Source: Haemophilus parahaemolyticus
Lineage (GTDB): Bacteria; Pseudomonadota; Gammaproteobacteria; Enterobacterales; Pasteurellaceae
Assembly (NCBI RefSeq): GCF_002015035.1
Contig: NZ_MUXY01000003.1
Span: forward strand, 98,374 to 162,373
Length of the DNA stretch: 64,000 nt
Reading direction: 5' to 3'
The notes beneath the pieces were generated by a model. The model saw only the letters and a list, made by a program, of their open reading frames with translations. It was not told the DNA's origin and ran no database searches. Below, piece after piece: positions 1 through 9,500 of this stretch. Numbering within the stretch: the first letter of the stretch is position 1; each line of letters opens with the position of its first letter. The position numbers were made by a program, and so were the translations under genes.

Positions 1-78
1 TACCATATTCGGGAACACCACTACATCACGCAGTGGCAAAAGTGGCAATGCAATAGTTTTCTTTTTTCTTGGTGCCAT
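1..78 (-). CDS. lon: Lon protease, N-terminal fragment (runs off the window edge)
   Basis: Only the first 26 codons lie in the window. They read MAPRKKKTIALPLLPLRDVV and then VFPNMV. The LPLRDVVVFPNMV stretch is the typical opening of the Lon N-terminal substrate-recognition domain. Lon is the cytoplasmic ATP-dependent serine protease that degrades misfolded and regulatory proteins. The ATG is at 76-78. A heat-shock-like promoter lies upstream. The AAA+ and protease domains are outside the window, so intactness cannot be judged. Confidence 0.85.
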   Translation of the reverse strand, partial: MAPRKKKTIALPLLPLRDVVVFPNMV

Positions 79-117
79 AAATTTGCTCTCTTCTTTAGTT
101 TTAAAATAATTTTCTCA

Positions 118-146
118 TTATGGGGGGTAAAAATGGAAAAACAAGT
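118..146 (-). promoter_or_regulatory. Possible sigma-32 heat-shock promoter of lon
   Basis: On the minus strand CTTGTTT is followed, after a spacer of about 13 bases, by CCCCATAA. The sigma-32 consensus is CTTGAAA, 11-16 bases, CCCCATNT. The -10-like box ends about 40 bases upstream of the lon ATG. lon is a classical heat-shock gene in enterobacteria. The match is by eye only. Confidence 0.5.
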
Positions 147-173
147 AATTTTATTACTTTTAATAAGAGTTAA

Positions 174-204
174 ATAAAAATTCCCTCACTAAATAGCAAG
201 GGAA
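174..204 (-). terminator. Rho-independent terminator of relA
   Basis: A TTCCCT/AGGGAA stem with a 12-base loop lies just past the relA stop. On the minus strand it is followed directly by a T run. It separates relA from the next minus-strand gene, lon. Confidence 0.6.
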
Positions 205-228
205 TAAGTAAAAGTGAGTATCAATGAA

Positions 229-2424
229 TTATCCAGCTCTTCTTGCCTCAATCACATCATCAAGAAGCGTAATACGAGCCAAGATTTTATTCAGCATTGC
301 CACATTGTTCATCTGAATTTCCATATTGATAATTGCAAGGCTACGTTTGGCATCAATACGGCTAGCAACGCTTAATACATTGACTTTCTCGTTTGCCATA
401 ATTGCACTCACATCACGCAGTAAACCATTACGGTCGTTGGCAATAATACGAATAGTAAGACTTAAGCCTTCGCCAGCATAACTTCCCCATTGGGCTTCTA
501 CCACACGAGTTGGATTAAGGCTTTGTAATTCAAACAGCTGTTCACAATCAGCTTTGTGAATTGAAATACCGCGACCTTGAGTGATATAGCCTACAATCGG
601 ATCGCCTGGAATTGGTTGGCAACAGCGTGCAATGGAGTGCATTAAGTTACCCACGCCTTCAATAATTACTTGACCATTTTGGGCTTTTTGATGCGAGTTT
701 TTATTAAGCTGTTTCAATACCGCTTCATCTTCTTGCTCGGCGGTAGGTTTAATTAAACGGCTTTGTAAATAGTGGCTGAGCTGGTTGAGTTTAATATCGC
801 CACCACCAATGCCCGCATACAGATCATCCATCTGTTTGAGGTTGTAACGTGGCAATGCATAAGTTTCGATTTGCTTGTGCGTTAAGCCTAATTTGATTAT
901 TTCTGCCTCAAGGGCTTCACGTCCAATCGGGATATTTTTCTCACGATCAAGTTTTTTGAACCATGCAATAATTTTAGAACGTGCTTTTGAGGTATTCACA
1001 AAACCTGTGTTTGGATTGAGCCAGTCACGACTTGGATTAGGTTGTTTTTGAGTAATAATTTCAACCTGATCGCCCATTTTGAGATTGTAGGTAAATGGCA
1101 CAATCTTGCCCGCTACTTTCGCCCCAATGCAGCGGTGACCAATTTCGCTATGAATTGCATAAGCAAAATCAAGAGGCGTTGCATCTTTTGGTAAATCAAT
1201 CACTTCGCCACGCGGAGTAAAGACATAAACGCGATCGTCAAACACTTGTGAACGCATCTCATCGAGCACATCGCCAGAGTCCGCAATATCATTTTGCCAC
1301 GCTAAGAGTTTACGCAGCCAAACAATTTTCTCTTCATAGCCTGAACGCCCCGCAGTTGCCCCTTCTTTATATTTCCAATGAGCAGCAACGCCAAGTTCAG
1401 CATCATCGTGCATTTTTTGCGTGCGAATTTGCACCTCAATGGGCTTATCTCCTTTGCCGAGTACTACGGTGTGAATAGATTGATAGCCGTTAGGTTTAGG
1501 TTGAGCGATATAGTCATCAAAGTGCTCTGGTAGATGTTTATATTGGGTATGAATAATACTCAGTGCAGTATAGCAATCTTCTAATTTTTGCACGATGACG
1601 CGAACAGCACGAATATCAAACAATTGATCGAAACGCAGATTTTTTTTCTGCATTTTTTTCCAAATGCTGTAAATATGTTTTGGACGACCATAAACCTGCA
1701 CTTCGTCTAATTCTTCTTTTAGTGAAGCGGTTAAATCCGCCACAAAATTTGCAATATATTTTTCACGATCGACACGGCGTTCTCCAAGATCAAATTTCGC
1801 AATTTGGCGGTAACATTGCGGGTGCAGAGCACGAAAGCAGTAATCTTCAAGCTCCCATTTCAATTGCCCAATGCCCAAACGATTGGCAAGAGGTGCATAC
1901 ACGTGCGAGCACTCTTTTGCCGCAAGTACAATATCTTCTTCGCTATAACGATTTTTGGTTCTGAGATAAGTGATGCGTTCGGCAAGCTTGATGACCACAC
2001 AGCGGAAATCATCCACCATTGCCAACAGCATACGGCGAATATTGTCGATTTGCAGATCGGAAGCAGAATTAGATGAGAGTTGGCGGATGTTTTCCATCTC
2101 CAACACGCCTTTTACCAAGTTTTTCACTTGGTTGCTGAAATCTTCTTTGACTTGCACAAGGTCAATAATATTGCCTTTAACAAGAGGGAAAAGCATTGCG
2201 GCAACAAGGCTATCATCATCCATATTCAAGCCATAGAGAATTTCTGCCATTTCAATGCCATCCCACATCAATTCATATTGAGTGGGGTCTAGCTTTTCTT
2301 GCGAATATCGCCACGCATTCTGCAATTTATCAAAGGTAACAGGAGACATATGCAACGACTCACTCCAACCAGCGAGTTCAAATGTTGCAGGGTTAAGTTC
2401 GTGAGAGTGTCGAATAGCTACCAT
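229..2424 (-). CDS. relA: GTP pyrophosphokinase RelA, (p)ppGpp synthetase I
   Basis: The 731-aa protein makes (p)ppGpp from ATP and GTP/GDP on ribosomes stalled by uncharged tRNA, triggering the stringent response. The opening MVAIRHSH resembles E. coli RelA (MVAVRSAH). In the N-terminal pseudo-hydrolase domain the metal-binding HD is replaced by FP (AAMLFPLV), as in RelA and unlike SpoT. Synthetase motifs follow: GRPKHIYSIWKKM near residue 242 and PNGYQSIHT near 315. A TGS domain (DRVYVFTPRGEVIDLP) and a C-terminal ACT domain complete it. The start is supported by GGAGG four bases before the ATG. Usually found near rlmD; here it lies between lon and gpmA. Confidence 0.96.
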   Translation of the reverse strand: MVAIRHSHELNPATFELAGWSESLHMSPVTFDKLQNAWRYSQEKLDPTQYELMWDGIEMAEILYGLNMDDDSLVAAMLFPLVKGNIIDLVQVKEDFSNQVKNLVKGVLEMENIRQLSSNSASDLQIDNIRRMLLAMVDDFRCVVIKLAERITYLRTKNRYSEEDIVLAAKECSHVYAPLANRLGIGQLKWELEDYCFRALHPQCYRQIAKFDLGERRVDREKYIANFVADLTASLKEELDEVQVYGRPKHIYSIWKKMQKKNLRFDQLFDIRAVRVIVQKLEDCYTALSIIHTQYKHLPEHFDDYIAQPKPNGYQSIHTVVLGKGDKPIEVQIRTQKMHDDAELGVAAHWKYKEGATAGRSGYEEKIVWLRKLLAWQNDIADSGDVLDEMRSQVFDDRVYVFTPRGEVIDLPKDATPLDFAYAIHSEIGHRCIGAKVAGKIVPFTYNLKMGDQVEIITQKQPNPSRDWLNPNTGFVNTSKARSKIIAWFKKLDREKNIPIGREALEAEIIKLGLTHKQIETYALPRYNLKQMDDLYAGIGGGDIKLNQLSHYLQSRLIKPTAEQEDEAVLKQLNKNSHQKAQNGQVIIEGVGNLMHSIARCCQPIPGDPIVGYITQGRGISIHKADCEQLFELQSLNPTRVVEAQWGSYAGEGLSLTIRIIANDRNGLLRDVSAIMANEKVNVLSVASRIDAKRSLAIINMEIQMNNVAMLNKILARITLLDDVIEARRAG

Positions 2425-2490
2425 AAAACCTCCATTGTAATGCAGAGTATAAACGTATTAGGTTGCACTCCATTATAGCCTAAAATAGGG

Positions 2491-2522
2491 TGAAAAAAAG
2501 CCTAGAATTTCCATTCTAGGCT
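2491..2522 (-). terminator. Terminator of gpmA
   Basis: The perfect 10-bp stem AGCCTAGAAT/ATTCTAGGCT has a 4-base loop. On the minus strand it is followed by seven T residues. It lies just downstream of the gpmA stop. Confidence 0.8.
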
Positions 2523-2538
2523 CTCAATTCAAATTGGC

Positions 2539-3222
2539 TTATAGATAGAATTTCTCTACAAAGTTTAGTTTGTCATCAAGTTTTAACACTAATGGCTGCC
2601 CCGTTGGGATTTCGAAATCCATAATTTCAGCATCAGAAATACCTATAATGTGTTTTGCTAATGCACGTAATGAGTTACCGTGAGCCGTTACAAGAACACG
2701 TTTACCAGATAATAATGCTGGTGCGATTTGGTCTTCCCAGAAGGGTAAAACACGTTCTAATGTGATTTTTAAGTTCTCAGCATTTGGAATCACATCCTTT
2801 GGTAAATGTGCATAACGGCGGTCATTGTGTGCAGAGTTTGGATCGTTCGGATCTAAATCTGGTGGTGAAATATCGTAAGAACGACGCCAGATATGAACTT
2901 GCTCATCACCATATTGTTCCGCTGTCGCTTTTTTATCTAAGCCTTGTAATGCACCGTAGTGACGTTCGTTTAAACGCCAGTTTTTCACTTGAGGAATCCA
3001 TAGTTGATTAGATTCTTCTAATACAATGTTACAAGTTTTGATTGCACGGGTTAATACAGAAGTGAATGCGATATCAAATTCGTAACCAGCGTCTAATAAT
3101 TTTTTACCCGCTGCTTTTGCCTCTTCGATACCACGTTCTGTTAAATTAACATCACGCCAACCTGTAAATAAGTTTTTAGCATTCCACTCACTGAAACCGT
3201 GGCGAATAAAGACTAATTCCAT
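2539..3222 (-). CDS. gpmA: 2,3-bisphosphoglycerate-dependent phosphoglycerate mutase
   Basis: This 227-aa cytosolic glycolytic and gluconeogenic enzyme interconverts 3- and 2-phosphoglycerate through a phosphohistidine. The catalytic RHG is at residues 7-9 with phosphorylated His8. [11 protein letters not shown] carries the conserved Glu, and [11 protein letters not shown] near residue 181 the second His. Length is normal for dPGM. The ATG is preceded by AGGAGCTCCT. It is monocistronic with its own terminator. Confidence 0.97.
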   Translation of the reverse strand: MELVFIRHGFSEWNAKNLFTGWRDVNLTERGIEEAKAAGKKLLDAGYEFDIAFTSVLTRAIKTCNIVLEESNQLWIPQVKNWRLNERHYGALQGLDKKATAEQYGDEQVHIWRRSYDISPPDLDPNDPNSAHNDRRYAHLPKDVIPNAENLKITLERVLPFWEDQIAPALLSGKRVLVTAHGNSLRALAKHIIGISDAEIMDFEIPTGQPLVLKLDDKLNFVEKFYL

Positions 3223-3407
3223 AGGAGCTCCTATTAAGTTGAGTTGATTATGAAAACGGGCTATTTATAGCAAAAAATCCTTGATTTTTAAAGGGTGAGC
3301 CACTTTCTTTTTGTAAAAGGGTATAAAAAGTCGTAGAAAAGCTGATTTTCCTCAAAAATTTCACTAGAATAGGCACTGTTTACATCTGCTCTCTTAAGGA
3401 ATTTTTT

Positions 3408-4583
3408 GTGAAAATTCACCATCTTTTTGTTCTTATATTTAGCTTATTTGGTTTAAATAGCCTAATTGCGATAAGCAACGCTAATCAACTTTCTGAAATC
3501 AACCAAAAAATCGAAAAGCAGAAAAGTAAAATCAATGAAAACCGCCAAAAACGTAATACACTGCAAGCCACACTTAAACAACAAGAAGTGGAAATGGGGC
3601 AAGTCTTTACCAAGCTAAAAGATACCGAGAGTTCATTGGCGGATATTCGAGCTTCGATTAAACGTACCGAGCAAGAGATCAAGCGGTTAGAACAGCAAGA
3701 AAAAGAGCAAAAAGAGCGATTAAAAGAGCAATTGGAATCAGCGTATCGTTCGGGCATTCATCCTTCTGTGCTTGAGCGGCTGATGTCCGATTCTGCAAAA
3801 AATGCAGACAGAATGACCGCTTACTATGAACATATCAATCAAGTTCGCATTGATTTAATTAACGATTTACGCCATACTCAAGAGGAGCTAAAAGCTCGCC
3901 GAGATGAGCTAAAAGAGCAGCAGAAGGGACATCAGACGCAGCTTTCGACCCAAAAGAAGCAAGAGCAAGATCTGAAAAAAATGCAGCGTGAGCGTGAAAA
4001 TACGTTAAAGGCGATTGATAAAACACTGGAAAAAGACCAAAGTCAGTTAGAAGAATTAAAAGCAAATGCTGTAGCTCTTCAACAAAAATTGGTAGTAGCA
4101 ACTCGCCAAGCAGAAGAGCAGGAAAAACGCGATATTGCTCAGTTAGATGCCAAGAAAAGCCGAGAGGAGAACCGTAAAGCCACGGAAAGCGAGAAGCAGC
4201 AAGTGCGAGCTGGCAGTGGTTTAGGCTCAAGCAAATATCCTATGCCTGTTTCAGGTAAAGTGATCACTAAATTTGGTAATGGCTGGAATGGCGTGGTAAT
4301 TTCAGCTAGTGCTGGCACCCCTGTTCAGGCAATTGCTGGCGGTAAAGTGATGGTAGCGGGCTGGTTACAAGGCTATGGCAATGTCGTAGTCATTAGCCAC
4401 GGTCGTGAGGATTTATCTGTTTACGGTTACATCCAAAGCATTTTAGTTAAAGAAGGCTCCCGTGTTTCTGCAGGGCAAACAATTGCAACCGTGGGGAACT
4501 CTGGCGGTCGAAGTAGCCCCGCCCTTTATTTTGGTATTACCCGTGCTGGGGTAGCGGTAAACCCGTTGAGGTTGGTGAGATAA
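3408..4583 (+). CDS. envC: Murein hydrolase activator EnvC
   Basis: A 391-aa periplasmic divisome protein. It activates the amidases AmiA/AmiB for septal peptidoglycan splitting and is itself controlled by FtsEX, encoded at 15.6-17.2 kb. A signal peptide (about residues 1-25) is followed by a long Glu/Lys/Gln-rich coiled coil (about 28-260) and a C-terminal LytM/M23 domain (about 275-391). Metal-ligand positions of active LytM enzymes are degenerate: the usual HxH near the end is replaced by LYFGI. That fits an activator rather than a hydrolase. The start is GTG, with AAGGA seven bases upstream. Confidence 0.92.
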   Translation: MKIHHLFVLIFSLFGLNSLIAISNANQLSEINQKIEKQKSKINENRQKRNTLQATLKQQEVEMGQVFTKLKDTESSLADIRASIKRTEQEIKRLEQQEKEQKERLKEQLESAYRSGIHPSVLERLMSDSAKNADRMTAYYEHINQVRIDLINDLRHTQEELKARRDELKEQQKGHQTQLSTQKKQEQDLKKMQRERENTLKAIDKTLEKDQSQLEELKANAVALQQKLVVATRQAEEQEKRDIAQLDAKKSREENRKATESEKQQVRAGSGLGSSKYPMPVSGKVITKFGNGWNGVVISASAGTPVQAIAGGKVMVAGWLQGYGNVVVISHGREDLSVYGYIQSILVKEGSRVSAGQTIATVGNSGGRSSPALYFGITRAGVAVNPLRLVR

Positions 4584-4699
4584 GTTTATTACTGTCAGTA
4601 CCATCCTAAGACTCTCGCTCTAGATTATGCATCAATCGGCTCCTATAGGGCTAAAATGACCAAATGATTACTGCCCCGTAAGAACATATTTATAACTAG

Positions 4700-4719
4700 C
4701 CTAGGGGTGTAGCCCTAGG
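4700..4719. other. Hairpin in the envC-tamA gap
   Basis: CCTAGGG and CCCTAGG form a 7-bp stem with a 6-base loop. No T tract follows, so termination is not convincing. It lies 48 bases before the tamA start and could mark mRNA processing or attenuation. The rest of the 184-base gap shows nothing recognisable. Confidence 0.35.
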
Positions 4720-4767
4720 GAATTATTGAACTAAAGTCCTAAATTTTAGGCATTTCAAGGAAATAAC

Positions 4768-6573
4768 GTGCATTTTAAACTTCGTTTTTTAACATTTTGT
4801 TGCCTAGTGGCAATCTCTTCATTGAGTTATGCAGAAGAAATCGTAAAAGAAGAACATTCGACCGCTTCTAAGCCGTCAGAAAATAGCAAACAAGCTCAAG
4901 TCGATTTAGAGGTCAGAGGTATAGCAAACAGAGATAAAGATGCATGGGCAAATGTACAGATTTTTTTATCTCAAATTGCTCCCGAATATGCCGATGGTTC
5001 GGATCGTTACCAATATTTAGTCAAAAATGCCGTCGATAAAGGCTTGCGTGCGAAAGGTTTTTACAATACTAAATATCAGTTTATGCTAGAACCGCGTGAA
5101 GGAAAAAAAACACTTTTGGTATTGAATGTTGAGCTTGATAAAGAAACCGTCAAAATTAATGAAACTGATGCACAGATTACTGGCGAAGCGAAGACTGATC
5201 CTGATTTTGAACAGCTGCTCACTACCATGCCGAAAAAAGGGGTAACCTTATATCATCGCGTTTATGATAATTTCAAAAGTAGCCTAGAAGGTCTCGCCTT
5301 TAAAAAAGGCTATTTTGATGGGCATTGGCTCTATCATCGCCTTGAAGTATATCCAAACGAGCATTCCGCCGATTGGCGATTAGGTTACGACAGCGGTGAT
5401 CGTTATCGCTATGGAGAAATCCAATTTACCGATAATCAAATTCGTGAAGATTATTTACAGAATATTCTTAAAATCCATACGGGCGAGCCATACAACAGCA
5501 ATGATTTAACTACACTGACTTCGGATTACACATCAAGCAATTGGTTCTCTTCCGTATTAGTTGAGCCAAAACTGAATGAAGAGCAAAAAACGGTGGATCT
5601 CAATGTTCTGTTCCAGCCACGTAAGCGTAATGAGATGGAAATTGGTTTAGGTTTTGCAACAGATGTTGGCCCACGTTTGCAATTTAACTGGAAGAAGCCT
5701 TGGATTAACAGCCGAGGACATAGTTTTGAATCACGCACTTACATTTCTCAGCCTGAACAGACTGCAGAATTTGGCTACAATATTCCTGTGCGAGCGAACC
5801 CGATTCACTACTATTACCAAGTGTCTGGTGGGATTGAGCGTGAAGATCAAAATGATACCAAATCAACCGCTGCAACTTTGGGCTTAATGCGATTTTGGAC
5901 ACGTGAGACTGGCTGGTCGTTTTCGACTGGCTTGAAAGTACGCTACGATTCCTTCACGCAAGCAAATATTTCTCATAAAACGTTGCTAATTTATCCAACA
6001 GCATCTTTAAATCGTACGCGTTCAGATGGGCATCGTTTCCCATTGTGGGGCGATACGCAAAAATTAACGGTGAACTGGGGTTTGAAAGATCTGACTTCGG
6101 ATGTTAATTTTTATAGCTGGAAACTCTCTACTGCTTGGATTCGAACTTACTTTAAAAATCACCGCTTTGTACTACGTGGCGAGGTGGGCAGTATTCACGC
6201 TAAAGAGTTTGAACAAATACCACCTGCATTACTCTATTTTGCAGGAGGAGATATGAGTGTGCGAGGCTTTGGCTATAAAGATATTTCGCCACGTGATCCA
6301 AATAACGGAAAACAGATAGGTGGTTCTCGTTTAGCCACAAGTTCGATGGAATATCAATATCAAGTTTATCCAGATTGGTGGGCTGCAGCTTTTTATGATA
6401 CAGGATTAGCTTCCAACAAATTCAACCGCAAGGATTTACATGCAGGAGCAGGCATTGGTGTGCGTTGGGCATCCCCCATTGGTTCCATCAAACTTGACGT
6501 CGCAATGCCAGTGAAATCGCCAAATAATAAAAAAGGCGTGCAAATTTATATTGGATTAGGTTCAGAACTTTAG
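4768..6573 (+). CDS. tamA: Translocation and assembly module outer-membrane subunit TamA
   Basis: A 601-aa Omp85-superfamily protein that works with TamB to insert autotransporters and other proteins into the outer membrane and in envelope lipid homeostasis. A signal peptide ends at SYA-EE near residue 22. POTRA-like domains span about 35-260, followed by a 16-strand barrel. The barrel contains VRGFGYKD, the conserved RGF/RGY lid-lock motif of Omp85 proteins. The start is GTG with AAGGA upstream. Its stop is almost directly followed by tamB, indicating an operon. Confidence 0.93.
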   Translation: MHFKLRFLTFCCLVAISSLSYAEEIVKEEHSTASKPSENSKQAQVDLEVRGIANRDKDAWANVQIFLSQIAPEYADGSDRYQYLVKNAVDKGLRAKGFYNTKYQFMLEPREGKKTLLVLNVELDKETVKINETDAQITGEAKTDPDFEQLLTTMPKKGVTLYHRVYDNFKSSLEGLAFKKGYFDGHWLYHRLEVYPNEHSADWRLGYDSGDRYRYGEIQFTDNQIREDYLQNILKIHTGEPYNSNDLTTLTSDYTSSNWFSSVLVEPKLNEEQKTVDLNVLFQPRKRNEMEIGLGFATDVGPRLQFNWKKPWINSRGHSFESRTYISQPEQTAEFGYNIPVRANPIHYYYQVSGGIEREDQNDTKSTAATLGLMRFWTRETGWSFSTGLKVRYDSFTQANISHKTLLIYPTASLNRTRSDGHRFPLWGDTQKLTVNWGLKDLTSDVNFYSWKLSTAWIRTYFKNHRFVLRGEVGSIHAKEFEQIPPALLYFAGGDMSVRGFGYKDISPRDPNNGKQIGGSRLATSSMEYQYQVYPDWWAAAFYDTGLASNKFNRKDLHAGAGIGVRWASPIGSIKLDVAMPVKSPNNKKGVQIYIGLGSEL

Positions 6574-6574
6574 T

Positions 6575-9500
6575 ATGCAAGAACAAGAAATGACAGAAAA
6601 ATCAAGCGAAACAGAAAGCAAACAGTCAGTTACAAAACCAAAAACAAAGGGTAAGTTTCTCCGTTGGGTGTTGTGTGGGATTCCGCTACTTTTGTTTGGC
6701 GGGATAGGCTATCTTACTACAGGTTACGGGCAACGCTCGGTCATTCATTTGGCTGATCGCTTATTAGATGAACTTTCTATTGAACAGGTTGAAGGTAGCT
6801 TGCAAGAAGGACTAACGCTTACTAATGCCCAATACAAAATGGCGGGTATAGATGTTTCTACTGGCTTAGCACAGTTACATTTCGATTTTTCTTGCTTATG
6901 GCAATATGATGCTTGCCTTGAAAACTTGAGCTTAAAAGATATGCAAGTTGCGATTGACACCAGTAAACTTCCGCCATCTAAACCTCAAGAAGAAAGCGAG
7001 CCTTTTACCGAACTTAACCTACCGCTTGGGATTACCGCGAAAAAGATTGCGTTGGATAACATCAGCGTAAAAGTGGATGAGTTAGATATTCAACTTGATC
7101 ATTTCCAGTCAGGCATTCAAGGTAAAGGGCGTTCTGTTATCCTTTTCCCAACCGAGTTAAGTGGCTTGGCAATTTCGCTTGCTCCAATGGAAGCAGAGAA
7201 TTTAGAGGCGAAACAAACGCTTCAATCTGAAGAACAATCTGCAAAAGAGCCGATTGATTGGGCTACTATTCAGCAAACGCTAAATTCGCCATTTTTAACC
7301 AAAAAACAACCGCTTGTTTTGCCGCTTGATTTCAATATTGAACAGCTGAATTTAGCCAATATCAACATCACTCAAAAGCCATTAACCCCAGATGAGAAAC
7401 CGAGCCAGGTTTTTAATTTAGATCAGGCAACCTTAAAGGCAAAAGCAGATCACCAAACGGTTGAAATTAGCCGTTTAAATCTGAAAAGTCAGCAAGGCAA
7501 TCTTTCCGCACAAGGGCTGCTGATGCTAAACGGGGATTACCCGCTTGATTTGCAACTACACGCAGAAGGTTTACAAAACTTCTCATCGGCTATTCCTATG
7601 GATAATGCCGATGTCGCCCTTTCTGGCGATCTTTTCCAGAAAACTGCCTTAAATGTGAAAACGATAGGGGCAATTCAAGCCGAATTAACAGGCGATATTG
7701 CCTTAACCACGGAGAAAAATCCGTTTAATCTCAGCCTAAAAATCCCATCGGCAAGCTATGCTATCACGCAGGATAAAAATGACCCGCTGAAATTAAATAA
7801 TGTTGCATTGAATTTACAAGGCAATATGAGCCATTATCAACTCTCACTTTCTGGCAATACGAAGGGAGCGAATATTCCTGCTACAAGTGTGAATTTAAAA
7901 GGTAATGGCACTATTACCCATTTTGCCATTGATGACCTAAATTTAACCGCTTTAGACGGCAAAGCTCAGCTTTCTGGCTCAGTGGATTGGCGTGATAGAA
8001 TAGAATGGCAAAGCAAATTACAGTTCAATAATATCAACACAAAATCTCTCTCTCCAGATTGGGCTGCAGTATTAAGTGGTGATCTTGAAAGTAAAGGTTA
8101 TGCCGCTCGCGGGGAAGAGCACAATGAATGGGCGGTAGATGTGCCCAAAATGGACATCAAAGGGACTCTTTCACAACGTACTTTACAGCTTCAAGGACAA
8201 TTGAAGTCCGATCATCAAACCTTGTTGAACGTACCAAATGCAACCTTGATTTATGGCGAAAATCGCATCGCAATGCAAGGCGTGTTGGGTGACAATTCAA
8301 ACTTTACCGCCAATCTAAACGCCCCTAATTTACAAGGTTTAGTGCCACGTTTAAAAGCGGGCATCAAAGGTGATATAACGCTTTTGGGTAAAGTGAGCGA
8401 GCCAAACTTAGTGCTCGATCTAACTGCCAATAATGTGGCGTATGATGATCTTAATTTACAACATTTAACGGCGAAAGGGAAAGTTACGACCGAAAAAACC
8501 ATTCAAGGAGATGTAGCATTAACTCTGCAAAAATTTGCCTATGGCGAAATTAAAGTTGAAAAGGGCGATCTCTATGCGAAAGGCTCGGAGGCACAACATA
8601 GCCTCACATTCAATGTAAAAGGCAATCCGATCTCTGCTAATTTGCAACTTTCTGGCAAATTTGACCGCTTGCAACAGGTGTGGAATGGACAAATTAACCA
8701 ATTAGTAATTGAAAACCAAGAACTAGGTAAGTTTAAAACTAATCAAGCTGTGAATGTGAACTACAACAATCAGCAAATTAACGCTCAAGTGTCTCCACAT
8801 TGCTGGTTAAATTCGCACGCAGAACTCTGTTTCCCACAAACCTTTAATGCGGGGCTAGAAGGAAAAATTCCATTTGAGATCAAACGATTAGATTTAGCAA
8901 TGCTAAAAAGCTATTTAGATAACAGCACGCAATTATCAGGCATTCTTTCGGCAAAAGGTGATGCTGCATGGTTTAAAAACAGAGCACCGCAAGTAAATTT
9001 GGAGGTCAATTCACATAGACTAAAATTTACGCAAGCTTTATCGGAGGGCAAAACGTTTCCTATTACTGCGAGCCCACTTAAAATCAACGCTCATTTGGCA
9101 GACAATAATCTGAACCTCAAAACAGATTTACGAATTGAAAATAACGGGCGATTAGCAACAGATTTAGTGATCAAAGACATTACCAAGTCACGAACATTAT
9201 CTGGACAAGTTGAGATTGATCAGCTTTCGCTTCGTTTAATCAAACCGCTATTAACGGGAGGAGAATCGGTCGATGGAAATATCAATGCGAAATTGACGAT
9301 GGGCGGAAATGTGCTTGCACCACAATTACACGGGCAATTGGGCTTGAGTAATTTACGTGCGAAATCGGTTTCAATGCCGTTTGATATTACCGATGGACAC
9401 TTGGCGATGCATTTTCACGGAGCGAGTTCTACTCTTTCGGGTGTCATTCAAACTCCAGAAAGTGATCTGCATTTAGACGGTTCCGCTGACTGGCGAAAAC

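Noticed and set aside
3859..4230. 123-codon minus-strand frame inside envC
   Set aside because: Mirror of the coiled-coil coding region; no independent signals.
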